A stretch of 45,070 nucleotides of DNA from Mollicutes bacterium (GCA_003559235.1 PWME01000219.1:1-45070); one strand, 5' to 3'. Counted from the stretch's first letter, positions 8,592 through 20,008 are shown. The notes: generated by a model from the letters alone, not told the origin. Numbers and translations: made by a program.

Positions 8592-9278
8592 TTATTGCGG
8601 TATTTCAAATGTTAAATGTGCACCATCAACACGCATAGATTTAGAAGAAACGATAATATCATACGTAAATTGTGTATCAAAATCAACAATCTTGACAGTT
8701 TTTCCTAAATAATTCGCGTAAACTGGCGTTGATAGTACCCACCGTTTAAAGCGTGGAAATGCGTCATCATTAATGTAGTCATTATATCGAGCTATAAATG
8801 CATTCAGTAGCGTGGGTAAATCACATCGCACACCGTTGAGCATTTGCATAGAAATTGCGCTTGGTAAAGATGCATCAAATTTTTCATGAACATTCAACCC
8901 AACTCCAATGACGGTTTGTTGGTTATTATGGGTTGTTTTCGTTTCAACCAATATGCCGGCAATTTTTTTATTTGATGCGTACACATCATTAGGAAGTTTA
9001 AACACAGATTCGATTCCATACGCTAATAAAAGGTCTCTTAACGCTAAAGCCGTTGCCGCTTGTAAGGTGGCTTGATATGAAACCTTATGGCGAATCAAAA
9101 AGCTAAATGTTAAATTTTCACCTGGGCTTGCAACCCATTTTTTACCATGAGTTCCGCGGCCTTTAGTTTGTGATTCAGCCCAGAGCAACGTACCACTGTC
9201 AACCTTGGTTGCATCACGCTTTAATGCTTCTGATGTTGAATCAATGCTCGCTTTTGCAATTACCTTATTAATGCGCAT
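8592..9278 (-). CDS. birA: Biotin-[acetyl-CoA-carboxylase] ligase, monofunctional
   Basis: This biotin protein ligase activates biotin as biotinyl-AMP and attaches it to AccB. The 228-aa protein has GRGTHGKKWVASPGENLTFS, equivalent to the GRGRxGRxW nucleotide/biotin loop, and KLPNDVY followed by KKIAGILVET, the KWPND signature. It lacks the N-terminal helix-turn-helix of Bacillus or E. coli BirA, so it should be an enzyme only. AGAGGTGG precedes ATG 9278. It is encoded immediately upstream of the operon carrying its substrate gene accB. Confidence 0.93.
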   Translation of the reverse strand: MRINKVIAKASIDSTSEALKRDATKVDSGTLLWAESQTKGRGTHGKKWVASPGENLTFSFLIRHKVSYQATLQAATALALRDLLLAYGIESVFKLPNDVYASNKKIAGILVETKTTHNNQQTVIGVGLNVHEKFDASLPSAISMQMLNGVRCDLPTLLNAFIARYNDYINDDAFPRFKRWVLSTPVYANYLGKTVKIVDFDTQFTYDIIVSSKSMRVDGAHLTFEIPQ

Positions 9279-9298
9279 CCCAAACCACCTCTATCGTG

Positions 9299-9323
9299 AA
9301 AAAAAGGCGCCATTAGGCGCCTT
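9299..9323 (-). terminator. Intrinsic terminator after dps
   Basis: The perfect stem AAGGCGCC-ATTA-GGCGCCTT is followed on the minus strand by TTTTTTT (9299-9305). It begins 5 nt after the dps stop and ends 21 nt before the birA start codon, so birA probably depends on read-through or on a promoter inside dps. Confidence 0.93.
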
Positions 9324-9327
9324 AGTT

Positions 9328-9765
9328 TTACTTAAGTGCTGATTCCATGAACCAGAGTTCTTTGTCATATTCTGCAACATGATCTTCTAGCATAGCGACG
9401 GTAACAAAGTCTCCTGCATCGTCTGCAATATTGCGAATTTCAGTTGCCAATGCTTTTAAATGCTCAACTTCCGCTTTAAGAATTTTAAAAACTTCAGGGA
9501 TTTGATAATCACGGTTTTCAAGTTCTTCAACGTTGGTTGTTTCAAGGTATGATTTTACCGATGCGAGAGGATAAACCCCTTGCATTTTTAAACGTTCAGC
9601 AACATCATCGTATTTTTCAAACAAAGAATCATAAAGCTTTTCAACATACACATGAACAGGCTCGAAACGCTCTCCAACCACGTTCCAATGTAAGTTATGG
9701 AATTTGACATTTAACACTGCCAAGTCAGCAACATATTGGTTCATTAAATCGTTTTGTTTACTCAT
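9328..9765 (-). CDS. dps: Dps-family ferritin-like DNA-protection protein
   Basis: Dps proteins oxidise and store iron in a 12-mer shell and protect DNA from peroxide stress. The 145-aa four-helix protein carries the Dps signature HNLHWNVVGERF (ferroxidase histidines) followed by EKLYDSLFEKYDDVAERL with the acidic partners, at the expected spacing. The C-terminal helix DHVAEYDKELWFMESALK matches the family. TAGGAGGG precedes ATG 9765. It has its own promoter and terminator, so it is a single-gene unit between birA and the ATP synthase genes. Confidence 0.93.
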   Translation of the reverse strand: MSKQNDLMNQYVADLAVLNVKFHNLHWNVVGERFEPVHVYVEKLYDSLFEKYDDVAERLKMQGVYPLASVKSYLETTNVEELENRDYQIPEVFKILKAEVEHLKALATEIRNIADDAGDFVTVAMLEDHVAEYDKELWFMESALK

Positions 9766-9803
9766 AATACCCTCCTATAATAAGTTAAATGAATACCATG
9801 TAT

Positions 9804-9831
9804 AGTATAACATATTGCCTATTTCTTTCAA
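9804..9831 (-). promoter_or_regulatory. Promoter of dps
   Basis: On the minus strand TTGAAA (9826-9831), a 16-nt spacer and TATACT (9804-9809) precede dps by about 40 nt. I looked for a PerR box around it and saw no convincing one. Confidence 0.7.
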
Positions 9832-9844
9832 GCTAAACACACGC

Positions 9845-10237
9845 TTAACGCTTAGATGCTTTTGCATCTTTGATGCTCTTTTTCAGTTCCCGTTCAGCTT
9901 TTAAGAAATCCATGGTTCGGCGCCGATTTTCTTCAAGGCGTTCTTTGCGAACTTCGTTCAAATGTTCTAAGGCACTATCTTTGTTTAAGCCAACATGCGC
10001 TTCTTGCGCAATGACGTTTATGATGTTTTCGCGTTGTTCTAGCACAGCGTTAATAATCACCGTGAAAATGTGATTATTGTCTTTAACCATCTTTAAATAC
10101 CCAACATCAATCGTTGAGATGACAGGGGCGTGATCATGCATTATGGCAAAATCGCCATTGTTTTTTGAACTGATGGTTATATAGTCGACGTCTTCATCAT
10201 AAATGACGCCACCCGGTGCAATAACATTTAAGCGCAT
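9845..10237 (-). CDS. atpC: ATP synthase F1 subunit epsilon
   Basis: Epsilon is the central-stalk subunit that can inhibit ATP hydrolysis. The 130-aa protein opens with MRLNVIAPGGVIYDEDVDYITISS and contains GDFAIMHDHAPVIS, typical of the N-terminal beta sandwich. It ends in a charged helical hairpin (EVRKERLEENRRRTMDFLKAE). It is the last gene of the atp operon. No hairpin with a U-tract follows, and the dps promoter starts right after its stop. Confidence 0.95.
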   Translation of the reverse strand: MRLNVIAPGGVIYDEDVDYITISSKNNGDFAIMHDHAPVISTIDVGYLKMVKDNNHIFTVIINAVLEQRENIINVIAQEAHVGLNKDSALEHLNEVRKERLEENRRRTMDFLKAERELKKSIKDAKASKR

Positions 10238-10249
10238 GGTATCACCTGC

Positions 10250-12561
<2,312 letters not shown>

Positions 12562-12574
12562 CGTGACACCTCCT

Positions 12575-14086
12575 TTAAGCGAACGTTTTCTTAAAGCCCT
12601 CAATCACATCATCAAGCATCGATTGATCGGGCAGTTGTTTTGTCTCACGAATCACTTTTAAGCATTCTTTGCCTTGGCTATCTTTATCGAAATGTTGGTG
12701 TAAACTTGCTTCAAAACGTTTAATGTCTTCAACGGCAACATCATCAATATACCCTTTGGTTAATGTGTAAATACTAATGACTTGTTTTGCAACATCAAGC
12801 GGTTTATGCAGGTCTTGTTTTAAGAGTTCGACCGTGCGTTTACCACGTTCAAGTTTTCGGCGTGTCGCCTCATCTAAATCAGAGCCAAATTGTGTGAACG
12901 CTTCAAGCTCGCGGTAACTGGCTAGGTCAAGTCTAAGTGTACCAGACACTTTTTTGATGGCTTTAATCTGTGCGGAACCACCAACCCGAGAAACACTTAA
13001 CCCTGCATTAATAGCAGGACGAACGCCAGTATAAAATAAATCACTTTGCAAAAAGATTTGTCCGTCGGTAATACTAATAACATTGGTAGGAATATATGCC
13101 GAAATATCACCAGCTTGTGTTTCGATAATAGGCAGCGCCGTAATCGAACCACCACCAAGGTCATCATTCAGTTTAGCGGCGCGCTCTAGCAATCTAGAAT
13201 GCAAGTAAAAAACATCACCGGGATACGCTTCACGCCCTGGTGGTCTTCTTAAGAGTAAGCTGAGTTCACGGTAAGCAGTGGCATGCTTGGTTAAATCGTC
13301 ATAAATGATTAACACACTTTTGCCTTGAAACATAAAATACTCACCAATAGATACACCTGCATACGGTGCTAAGTAAAGAAGCGGTGAAGGTTCACTCGCA
13401 CTCGCACTCACCACAATAGAATAGTCCATTGCGCCATGTTTTTTTAATGTGTTAATAACACCCGCTACTGTAGATTCCTTTTGACCGATGGCGACGTAAA
13501 TACAAATAACATCTTCCTCTTTTTGGTTAATGATGGTATCGAGTGCAATAGAGGTTTTTCCTGTTTGACGGTCGCCAATAATGAGCTCGCGTTGCCCACG
13601 TCCAATCGGCACGAGTGCATCGAGTACTTTTATACCCGTTTGCAGTGGTTCATCAACGGATTTTCGACTCATTACACCGGTAGCTTTTCTTTCTAAAGGA
13701 CGGGTTTGATCGGTTTCAATCGACCCTAATCCATCAATCGCTTGACCAAGCGGGTTAATCGCTCTTCCAAGCATCTTTTCTCCTACCGGCACTTCAAGAA
13801 TGCGTCCCGTTGTCTTAACGGTGTCGCCCTCCTTGATGGCCGTTGATTCATCAAGGATGATGACACCGACATTATCTTTTTCTAAATTGAGTGCCATGCC
13901 GTATACATTGTCTTTAAATGCAAGCAACTCTCCCGACATCGCTTCTTCAAGTCCGTGTACAAGCGCAATCCCATCACCAACACTAATGACAGTCCCAACG
14001 TTTTCCGTTTTGACTTCCTTGCTGTATTTTTTTATTTGCTCTTTAATGAGCGCGCTAATTTCCACGGGGTTTATTTTTGATTTCAT
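12575..14086 (-). CDS. atpA: ATP synthase F1 subunit alpha
   Basis: Alpha forms the non-catalytic nucleotide sites and contributes the arginine finger to beta. The 503-aa protein carries Walker A GDRQTGKT (171-178), the [13 protein letters not shown]-like stretch [15 protein letters not shown] and the family start [15 protein letters not shown]. Its length is typical. It is separated from atpH by 12 nt and from atpG by 13 nt. Confidence 0.98.
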   Translation of the reverse strand: MKSKINPVEISALIKEQIKKYSKEVKTENVGTVISVGDGIALVHGLEEAMSGELLAFKDNVYGMALNLEKDNVGVIILDESTAIKEGDTVKTTGRILEVPVGEKMLGRAINPLGQAIDGLGSIETDQTRPLERKATGVMSRKSVDEPLQTGIKVLDALVPIGRGQRELIIGDRQTGKTSIALDTIINQKEEDVICIYVAIGQKESTVAGVINTLKKHGAMDYSIVVSASASEPSPLLYLAPYAGVSIGEYFMFQGKSVLIIYDDLTKHATAYRELSLLLRRPPGREAYPGDVFYLHSRLLERAAKLNDDLGGGSITALPIIETQAGDISAYIPTNVISITDGQIFLQSDLFYTGVRPAINAGLSVSRVGGSAQIKAIKKVSGTLRLDLASYRELEAFTQFGSDLDEATRRKLERGKRTVELLKQDLHKPLDVAKQVISIYTLTKGYIDDVAVEDIKRFEASLHQHFDKDSQGKECLKVIRETKQLPDQSMLDDVIEGFKKTFA

Positions 14087-14098
14087 CTAATCACCTGC

Positions 14099-14614
14099 CT
14101 ATTTCTTCAAAGCTGTTTTCAATCGATTTAGCGCGGCGTTTACGGTATCATCAAGCACAAGTCCATTGTACTCAACACGGATCCCACCTAAAACCGATGC
14201 ATCGATTTTGTTTTCGATAATAATCGTGCGGCGATATTTCTTTTCATACGATTGTTTTAGTTGCTCTATGCGTTCATCATTAAGCGCTTGACCGCTAAAG
14301 ACATGTAAACGCATGATTCCTTCGCGCTTTTCTGATATTTTTTGATAATCCGCAAAAATAGCATCAACCAAATTAAATCGGTTGTAATCAATTAAAACAC
14401 AAAGAAAATCGAAAAAAAGCGGTGGCAACTCTGAAGCCTTCAACACGGTCTTTTTTTCTTCTTTGCGAATGCGCGGATGATCGAAAAACGCTTTTACTTC
14501 ATCATCTAGTGCTTGCGATAACGTGTCAAACGCTTCGTCAATCTTTGATTCAAGATTGTTTTCTATGGCAAGTTCAAAAAGCGCGATTGCGTATTGTTCA
14601 CTCACAACACTCAT
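14099..14614 (-). CDS. atpH: ATP synthase F1 subunit delta
   Basis: Delta (the OSCP equivalent) connects the F1 head to the b stalk. The 171-aa protein starts SVVSEQYAIALFELAIENN and ends with the conserved beta-strand region IDASVLGGIRVEYNGLVLDDTV, the delta/OSCP signature. Its ATG overlaps the atpF stop by 4 nt, so the two stator genes are translationally coupled. Confidence 0.95.
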   Translation of the reverse strand: MSVVSEQYAIALFELAIENNLESKIDEAFDTLSQALDDEVKAFFDHPRIRKEEKKTVLKASELPPLFFDFLCVLIDYNRFNLVDAIFADYQKISEKREGIMRLHVFSGQALNDERIEQLKQSYEKKYRRTIIIENKIDASVLGGIRVEYNGLVLDDTVNAALNRLKTALKK

Positions 14615-15138
14615 CGACGCTCAACACTTTCGATTGCTTCATCGATTAATTTGTAATACGTTGCTTCATCGAGTTCTTTGGCAATCACTTTTTCTGATAA
14701 TTTCACCGCTACCGAAACGATTTCATCCCGCATCTTCGAACGCGCTACTTCGATTTCCTGTGCGAGATCTCTTTGTGCAGATTTCTTTATGTTTGCCGCT
14801 TCGTCTTTGGCTTCTTGCAATAGTTTCCGCTTTGTATCGTCGCTTTGACTCTTTGCCTCTTCAAGAATTTGTCTCGCTTCATCTTTAATGCGTTCATACG
14901 CTTTTTCAGCATCAGCGCGAAGTGCTTCTGCCGCTTCATTTTTAGAAACAGCATCCGTTAATGCTTGGTCCATAACGTCTTGACGTGCTTCAATAAACGC
15001 TGTCACTTTATCCCAAAACATGAACTTAACCACAATAATTAAAAGCACCGTGGCAACGATTTGAACGATCATTTCAAGTGGGTCGATGCCAAGTCCCATT
15101 TCTACGAGACGTTGAATGGCTTGTGCAACACGTTCCAT
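14611..15138 (-). CDS. atpF: ATP synthase F0 subunit b
   Basis: Subunit b is the peripheral stalk. The 175-aa protein has one membrane helix near residues 21-43 (PLEMIVQIVATVLLIIVVKFMFW) followed by a long charged coiled coil (about 50-160). That is the normal topology of a single b subunit; no b' gene is present. It sits between atpE and atpH. Confidence 0.95.
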   Translation of the reverse strand: MERVAQAIQRLVEMGLGIDPLEMIVQIVATVLLIIVVKFMFWDKVTAFIEARQDVMDQALTDAVSKNEAAEALRADAEKAYERIKDEARQILEEAKSQSDDTKRKLLQEAKDEAANIKKSAQRDLAQEIEVARSKMRDEIVSVAVKLSEKVIAKELDEATYYKLIDEAIESVERR

Positions 15139-15163
15139 TATGTTGCCTCCAATCCTAACTTAC

Positions 15164-15466
<303 letters not shown>

Positions 15467-15483
15467 TTAAAGTTTTTTATTAT

Positions 15484-16167
15484 TTATGATGACTTCTCAC
15501 TGTCGATATTGACGTCTTCAATAGCCATCGACACGAAGATTGTGAGCAACATGAAGTAAACCATTGCTTGAACAACCCCAAACCCTACATTAAATATAGG
15601 ATGAACAATCGTTGCGGTGAAAAATGTGGCTGCGAACGAAGGTAAAAGGTTATAGACAAACACAAAAATTACACTTCCAGTCAATAAGTTTCCAAATAGA
15701 CGGAGCCCCATGGCAACAGGGGTAGATATTTCACTAACAATATTTAATGGTAATAAAAGTGGTGTTGGCGAACTCAGATCTTTTAGTCGGTTTAATGGCC
15801 CACGGACTAATAACCCAGACCCTTGAATGGTTAAAAACGCAATCAAGCTCATCGATAACGCAACAGACATGTTTGCAAGCGGTGTCGCTAAACCGAACAA
15901 CCCTGCTGTATTCGCAAAAATAAGATACAAGAAAATGGCGGTTAACATGGGGGCGAACCGGCGCCACTCTTTCCCGTAAAATTGTTTAATAAAATCATTA
16001 ATGGTATCGACAAAAATAACCGCTATAAAAGCAACGCCACGCGGCTTATCGCGTGGTGATAAATTGCCGACTTTCTTGCCAACAATACTAAGAAGAATCA
16101 TCAACGCAATTATGACGATGACCGACGCTTTAATATTTTGTGATAATCCATCAAGCCATTCCATCAT
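15484..16167 (-). CDS. atpB: ATP synthase F0 subunit a
   Basis: Subunit a forms the two ion half-channels facing the c ring. The start is ATG 16167 (MMEWLDGLSQ), giving 227 aa: AAGGAGG lies 7 nt upstream, while an upstream frame extension to 16218 has no SD. Several hydrophobic helices are evident. The stator arginine essential for rotation is in the penultimate helix motif MGLRLFGNLLTGS. The first 17 nt overlap the end of atpI. Confidence 0.95.
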   Translation of the reverse strand: MMEWLDGLSQNIKASVIVIIALMILLSIVGKKVGNLSPRDKPRGVAFIAVIFVDTINDFIKQFYGKEWRRFAPMLTAIFLYLIFANTAGLFGLATPLANMSVALSMSLIAFLTIQGSGLLVRGPLNRLKDLSSPTPLLLPLNIVSEISTPVAMGLRLFGNLLTGSVIFVFVYNLLPSFAATFFTATIVHPIFNVGFGVVQAMVYFMLLTIFVSMAIEDVNIDSEKSS

Positions 16168-16555
16168 GGTGCGGACCTCCTTTTCGTCCATCCTTCCGTG
16201 CGTGTACAAAGAAAACACCGATCATAACCATTTTAAAGGCCGTAAATCCAAAAAACACTGGCACTACCGCATAAGGTGAATCTGAACGCAAATACACTAT
16301 CAGTAATATGAGTGCATAAAACGCATAACGGAATGCGTAGTTTTGCATGGTTCTACGCCTTAAGGTTTGCGGATTTGTGTATGCGGTTTTCATGGTTGTG
16401 CGGTAGTTGTGGCTCATCAGCATAACACTCACCGCACCACCCAAAAAGTAATTAATGGCAATGGTTCTACCGAAAATAGTTCCTAATGTGATTGTCACAA
16501 CGAGTATAAACGGCCAAACATATACAAAGGTTTTTAACAACGATTTTTCAGTCAT
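16151..16555 (-). CDS. atpI: ATP synthase subunit I (AtpI family)
   Basis: This is a 134-aa protein with four predicted membrane helices (about 10-27, 33-47, 75-93 and 98-117). The end is basic and histidine-containing. Composition, topology and position directly before atpB fit the ATP_synt_I family, which helps assemble the c ring. The start overlaps the atpZ stop by 8 nt. The family is poorly conserved, so the assignment rests on position as much as on sequence. Confidence 0.8.
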   Translation of the reverse strand: MTEKSLLKTFVYVWPFILVVTITLGTIFGRTIAINYFLGGAVSVMLMSHNYRTTMKTAYTNPQTLRRRTMQNYAFRYAFYALILLIVYLRSDSPYAVVPVFFGFTAFKMVMIGVFFVHARKDGRKGGPHHDGMA

Positions 16556-16772
16556 CTTTGCGTGCTCCTAACCGATACACCCGTACCATTAAATTTCTAA
16601 TTGCCGCAAGCGCGCCAATAAACATAAAAATAATAATAAAAACATTCTCATAATCAAGCGCATTATCAAGCAATCGTCCGAGTAAAAACCCGATGCCAAT
16701 TGCCGCAACCGCTTCATAAATAAAGCTTGTCGCAATCGCAAACAACCGAAATAAAAATTTGCGATCTTCCAT
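16548..16772 (-). CDS. atpZ: AtpZ/AtpI-family F0 accessory protein
   Basis: This is a 74-aa protein with two membrane helices (about 9-28 and 40-61) joined by a short loop (GRLLDNALDYEN). It fits the AtpZ (F0F1-ATPase gene 1) family, thought to act with AtpI in c-ring assembly or cation handling. The start is ATG 16772, which overlaps the upp TAA as TAATG. There is no good SD of its own, so translation probably depends on re-initiation after upp. A longer GTG start at 16802 inside upp is unlikely. Confidence 0.75.
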   Translation of the reverse strand: MEDRKFLFRLFAIATSFIYEAVAAIGIGFLLGRLLDNALDYENVFIIIFMFIGALAAIRNLMVRVYRLGARKDD

Positions 16773-17398
16773 TATTTCGTTCCAAACAACCGATCCCCGC
16801 AATCGCCAAGGCCGGGAACGATAAATCCTTGTGCATTGAGTTTTTCATCAAGCGCAGCCAAATAAATATCAACATCATCATGCGCTGCTTGTAAGGCGTT
16901 AACCCCTTCAGGGCACCCAACGATACCAACGAACCGAATATCCTTTGCGCCACGTTCTTTTAATGCATGAACCGCCGCAATCGTGCTTCCACCTGTTGCG
17001 AGCATGGGGTCAACCAACAATACCGCGGCTTCTTTAATTTCATCGGGGAACTTTACATAATAAGAATGCGGCTGCATCGTTATTTCATCGCGATACAAAC
17101 CAATATGACCTATTTTAGCCGTAGGAATCAAACTATGAATGCCTTCAACCATCCCTAATCCGGCACGCAAAATCGGAACAATGACAATTTTCTTGCTCAA
17201 CATTTTACATGTCGTTTTGGCAAGTGGGGTTTCGACATCACATGATTCTGTAGAAAAATCACGGGTGATTTCATACGCCATTAATCCGCTAATTTCACCG
17301 ACGGTTTCACGAAAAGTTTTGGTGTCGGTGTCTTTATCGCGGATTTTGTGCATTTTATGTTCAATAAGTGGGTGATTCAAAATAACAACTTTTCCCAT
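16772..17398 (-). CDS. upp: Uracil phosphoribosyltransferase
   Basis: UPRT salvages uracil and PRPP to UMP. The 208-aa form ([19 protein letters not shown] 17398) matches the family length and has GGAAG 8 nt upstream. Motifs visible are [13 protein letters not shown] and the PRPP loop [15 protein letters not shown]. The C-terminus contains [11 protein letters not shown]. The reading frame stays open another 47 codons upstream to 17539, but that ATG coincides with the expected transcription start and its Arg/Lys-rich product is not UPRT-like. It heads the ATP synthase operon, as in Bacillus where upp lies near atpI. Confidence 0.96.
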   Translation of the reverse strand: MGKVVILNHPLIEHKMHKIRDKDTDTKTFRETVGEISGLMAYEITRDFSTESCDVETPLAKTTCKMLSKKIVIVPILRAGLGMVEGIHSLIPTAKIGHIGLYRDEITMQPHSYYVKFPDEIKEAAVLLVDPMLATGGSTIAAVHALKERGAKDIRFVGIVGCPEGVNALQAAHDDVDIYLAALDEKLNAQGFIVPGLGDCGDRLFGTK

Positions 17399-17537
17399 TG
17401 TTAACACTTCCATTTCATTGCACGCTTTACTTACAGGAAAATCCCGCCGTTGGTTAACCCAACGTCGCAGGCGTCGGCGTGCAAAATAGCGTCTTGACGT
17501 TATTTTTAACGCTACGCTACTTCCGGCGCTTTTTTTC
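17399..17537 (-). promoter_or_regulatory. Structured 5' leader of the upp-atp operon (candidate cis-regulatory RNA)
   Basis: About 139 nt separate the predicted start site from the upp ATG. A perfect 8-bp long-range stem can form between TTGCACGC (RNA 5' arm, 17477-17484) and GCGTGCAA (3' arm, 17418-17425). It encloses a 6-bp hairpin CGTTGG/CCAACG (17448-17464) and a smaller hairpin around 17434-17446. The 3' arm ends a few bases before the upp SD. Upstream, GCGTTA can pair with TAACGT or, alternatively, TAGCGT with ACGCTA, which are mutually exclusive. I do not recognise a known riboswitch or PyrR site. Confidence 0.5.
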
Positions 17538-17543
17538 ATTACA

Positions 17544-17571
17544 ATTATATCAAAAGGCTATGATAATACAA
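17544..17571 (-). promoter_or_regulatory. Promoter of the upp-atp operon
   Basis: On the minus strand TATAAT (17544-17549) is preceded by a 16-nt spacer and TTGTAT (17566-17571). The expected start is near 17537. It is the only clear promoter seen for upp and the ten atp genes downstream. Confidence 0.7.
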
Positions 17572-17625
17572 CCAAAACCCATGGGTTTTTATAGGAAGTT
17601 TAGCATCGCAGCCAAAACGTTTTCA

Positions 17626-17668
17626 CAAAAACACAAGCACAGCCTCTTTTAATAGCCTTGAGGCTGTG
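17626..17668 (-). terminator. Intrinsic terminator after rnhB
   Basis: CACAGCCTC (17638-17646) pairs with GAGGCTGTG (17660-17668) in a perfect 9-bp stem with a 13-nt loop. On the minus strand CTTGTGTTTTTGTG follows, a somewhat offset U-tract. It closes the operon that ends with rnhB. Confidence 0.75.
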
Positions 17669-17682
17669 TAAATAACCCCGTT

Positions 17683-18306
17683 TCATAAGACCAGTCCATA
17701 AACCTGAATCATGGCATCTTTGACAGGTTTAAAAGACTTGCGGTGGACTGAACAGGGTCCAAACATTTTTAACGCGTCAAGATGGGCTTTTGTTGGATAC
17801 CCTTTATGGCGTTCAAATCCATACTTAGGATACGTTTTCGCCAAAAGGTGCATCCGTGCATCCCGTGTTACTTTTGCAAGAATACTCGCTGCCGCAATCG
17901 AAGCACTCAATTGATCCCCTTTTATAATCGATGTATAGGGCATCGTATCATTAAGCGGCATAGCATCTGTCAGGACGTGATCAACATGAATACCCAAATC
18001 TTTAATCGCTTGAATCATGCCTTGTCGGCTTGCTTGATACACATTAAGACGATCAACCGCTTCATGACTAAGTTCTACAATGGCATACGCTTTCGCTTTT
18101 TCAATAATTTCATCAAATAACGCTTCGCGCTTTAACGCTGTCAACTTTTTTGAGTCATCCAACCCTGAGATTGGATTTTCTGGGTCTAAAACAACCGCAG
18201 CGCAAACAAGTGGTCCTGCAAGCGGTCCTCTGCCTGCTTCATCACAGCCTGCGACGTGTTTTCCTTGCATAGCCCCTAGGGCTTTTTCATACGTGAACAG
18301 CTTCAT
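17683..18306 (-). CDS. rnhB: Ribonuclease HII
   Basis: RNase HII cuts RNA in DNA-RNA hybrids, including single misincorporated ribonucleotides. The 207-aa protein has the family motif AGCDEAGRGPLAGPLV with catalytic Asp22 and Glu23. A further Asp is in VLTDAM, and SIAAASILAKVTRD is the conserved substrate-binding stretch. Its ATG overlaps the rbgA TGA by 4 nt. The rbgA-rnhB pairing is standard in Bacillota. Confidence 0.96.
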   Translation of the reverse strand: MKLFTYEKALGAMQGKHVAGCDEAGRGPLAGPLVCAAVVLDPENPISGLDDSKKLTALKREALFDEIIEKAKAYAIVELSHEAVDRLNVYQASRQGMIQAIKDLGIHVDHVLTDAMPLNDTMPYTSIIKGDQLSASIAAASILAKVTRDARMHLLAKTYPKYGFERHKGYPTKAHLDALKMFGPCSVHRKSFKPVKDAMIQVYGLVL

Positions 18307-19154
18307 GGTATCACATCAAGCATAATCGGCCCAAATTTATGATGCCTAAAATCATGGATAAATCGCTCAATAACACGGTCATAATCAATTGCGCCACCGG
18401 CGACTAAAAAGCCACGACGCTTTCCAATCGCATCGAACACATCCATGATAGAAGCACTCGGTACAACACTGATATCATAATGCGCATTCAACGCGTCATG
18501 TTTATGTTCTAACAACCACGCAATGCCATACACTGCAATATCATCAAGCGCTAAGATTGGATCGCGAATTGCGCCTAGTAAGGCAAGCTTCTTTCCAACT
18601 TCGGGGTCTTCAAACTTTGGCCATAAAACACCCGGTGTATCAAGCAGTGAAAGTTCTTCATGAATGCGAACCGTTTGAAGATGCTTCGTAACCCCTGGCA
18701 CATCCCCTACTTTCGTCGCTTTTCGCTTCACAAGTCGGTTGATTAACGTGCTTTTACCAACATTAGGAATTCCAAGAATCATTGCGCGAATAGGACGATT
18801 TTTTAGTCCCCTAGCTTGGGCACGTTCACGTTTAGCGCGCATTAACTCAGTTGCTTTTTCAACGATGTTTTCAATGCCGCGCCCCCCTTTGGCATCAACC
18901 GTGATGGCACGCGTAAATTCATTATGAAAGTACGTAACCCATTGAGTAAGCACCTTATGCGGTGCAAGATCTGCTTTCATCAATATAATTAGTCTAGGTT
19001 TTCCTTTTGTAATCTCATGCATCATTGGGTTGCGTGAGGCTAGTGGCGCACGGGCATCTAATAATTCAAATACAACATCGACATTTTTTAAATGCGCCTT
19101 TATTTCACGGCTGGTCTTTGCCATATGGCCAGGGTACCATTGAATGGTTTTCAT
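18303..19154 (-). CDS. rbgA: Ribosome biogenesis GTPase RbgA (YlqF)
   Basis: RbgA is a circularly permuted GTPase for late 50S assembly. It starts with the signature MKTIQWYPGHMAKTSREI. The motif order is permuted: G4 as MKAD (usually NKAD) in ILMKADL, then G1 GIPNVGKST, then G3 DTPG. The C-terminal ANTAR-like helical domain follows. The length of 283 aa is typical. The Asn to Met change in G4 is a mild deviation. It is coupled by 4-nt overlaps to lepB upstream and rnhB downstream. Confidence 0.95.
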   Translation of the reverse strand: MKTIQWYPGHMAKTSREIKAHLKNVDVVFELLDARAPLASRNPMMHEITKGKPRLIILMKADLAPHKVLTQWVTYFHNEFTRAITVDAKGGRGIENIVEKATELMRAKRERAQARGLKNRPIRAMILGIPNVGKSTLINRLVKRKATKVGDVPGVTKHLQTVRIHEELSLLDTPGVLWPKFEDPEVGKKLALLGAIRDPILALDDIAVYGIAWLLEHKHDALNAHYDISVVPSASIMDVFDAIGKRRGFLVAGGAIDYDRVIERFIHDFRHHKFGPIMLDVIP

Positions 19155-20008
19155 TCGTCATTCACACTCCCAAACGCATGCAAAGGCCAATAGCGCAGCA
19201 CAACCCTGCCATAAATAGCATCAGATTCAACCATGCCTACTGAAGGGGTTCTAGAGTCAGTAGAATTGTTCAAATTATCCCCAAGCACGAACACATGATC
19301 ATCGGGCACGGTATACTGACCGAGTCCTATCTTTAACGGCAAATCATTAATTAAGTAATAATTATCGAGTTTTTCACTATTTAAATAAACCCCATCTTCA
19401 GCAATCAACACTGTATCACCCGGTAACCCTATCACACGCTTTACCAAATAACCATACGACTGTGTATCTACAACCACAATATCAAAGTAATCATACGTTA
19501 ACCGGTAATGACGAATAATTACTGTTTCACCGTTAGACATGCTTGGTTCCATACTTTCACCGCGCACATCCGCAATGGAAAACATGAACGCATTCACAAA
19601 ACTTACACTTAAGAGCACAAGTGCAACAAAACGGGATAGTGCAGCGCGTTCTTGGTATTTTTTAAGCGTCTCCTGGACCGTAAAATATGTTAATGAATCA
19701 CGCAAGCGAACCAAGCGTGTATACAAAAACAATGTGTAAGTAACTAAGATCAATGAAAGCAACGGAAAGAAATAAATTTGAAAAGGCACACCATCAAATA
19801 TCAAAACAAGCGGATTAAAAAATAGTCCGAAATCACGCGCTTGCGGTGAAACCATGTTTAAAAAGACCGTGAGTGCAATCGCTATGATAACGAGTACAAT
19901 ATTTCTACGCGTAATCTTGTAGCGTTTTGTTGCACGGTCTTTTACTTCAATTTGCCTTTGAAGTGCGGCATCGAAATATGCCGATAATGGTTTCTCTTCT
20001 TGATGCAT
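19151..20008 (-). CDS. lepB: Signal peptidase I with extended N-terminal membrane region
   Basis: This enzyme cleaves signal peptides of exported proteins. The catalytic dyad is Ser152 (RGESMEPSM) and Lys190 (GYLVKRVIGLPGD), and the box VFVLGDNLNNSTDSR is present. The first 147 residues contain three hydrophobic stretches (about 37-53, 66-98 and 127-145). The third is the usual anchor, so two additional N-terminal membrane segments are present compared with a typical Bacillus SipS. The 285-aa length reflects this. The adjacency of lepB and rbgA is common. Confidence 0.93.
   Translation of the reverse strand: MHQEEKPLSAYFDAALQRQIEVKDRATKRYKITRRNIVLVIIAIALTVFLNMVSPQARDFGLFFNPLVLIFDGVPFQIYFFPLLSLILVTYTLFLYTRLVRLRDSLTYFTVQETLKKYQERAALSRFVALVLLSVSFVNAFMFSIADVRGESMEPSMSNGETVIIRHYRLTYDYFDIVVVDTQSYGYLVKRVIGLPGDTVLIAEDGVYLNSEKLDNYYLINDLPLKIGLGQYTVPDDHVFVLGDNLNNSTDSRTPSVGMVESDAIYGRVVLRYWPLHAFGSVNDE

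Noticed and set aside
17399-17539. A 47-codon in-frame N-terminal extension of upp
   Set aside because: The ATG lies at the predicted transcription start with no SD, the Arg-rich stretch is unlike UPRT N-termini, and strong RNA pairing explains the sequence better.
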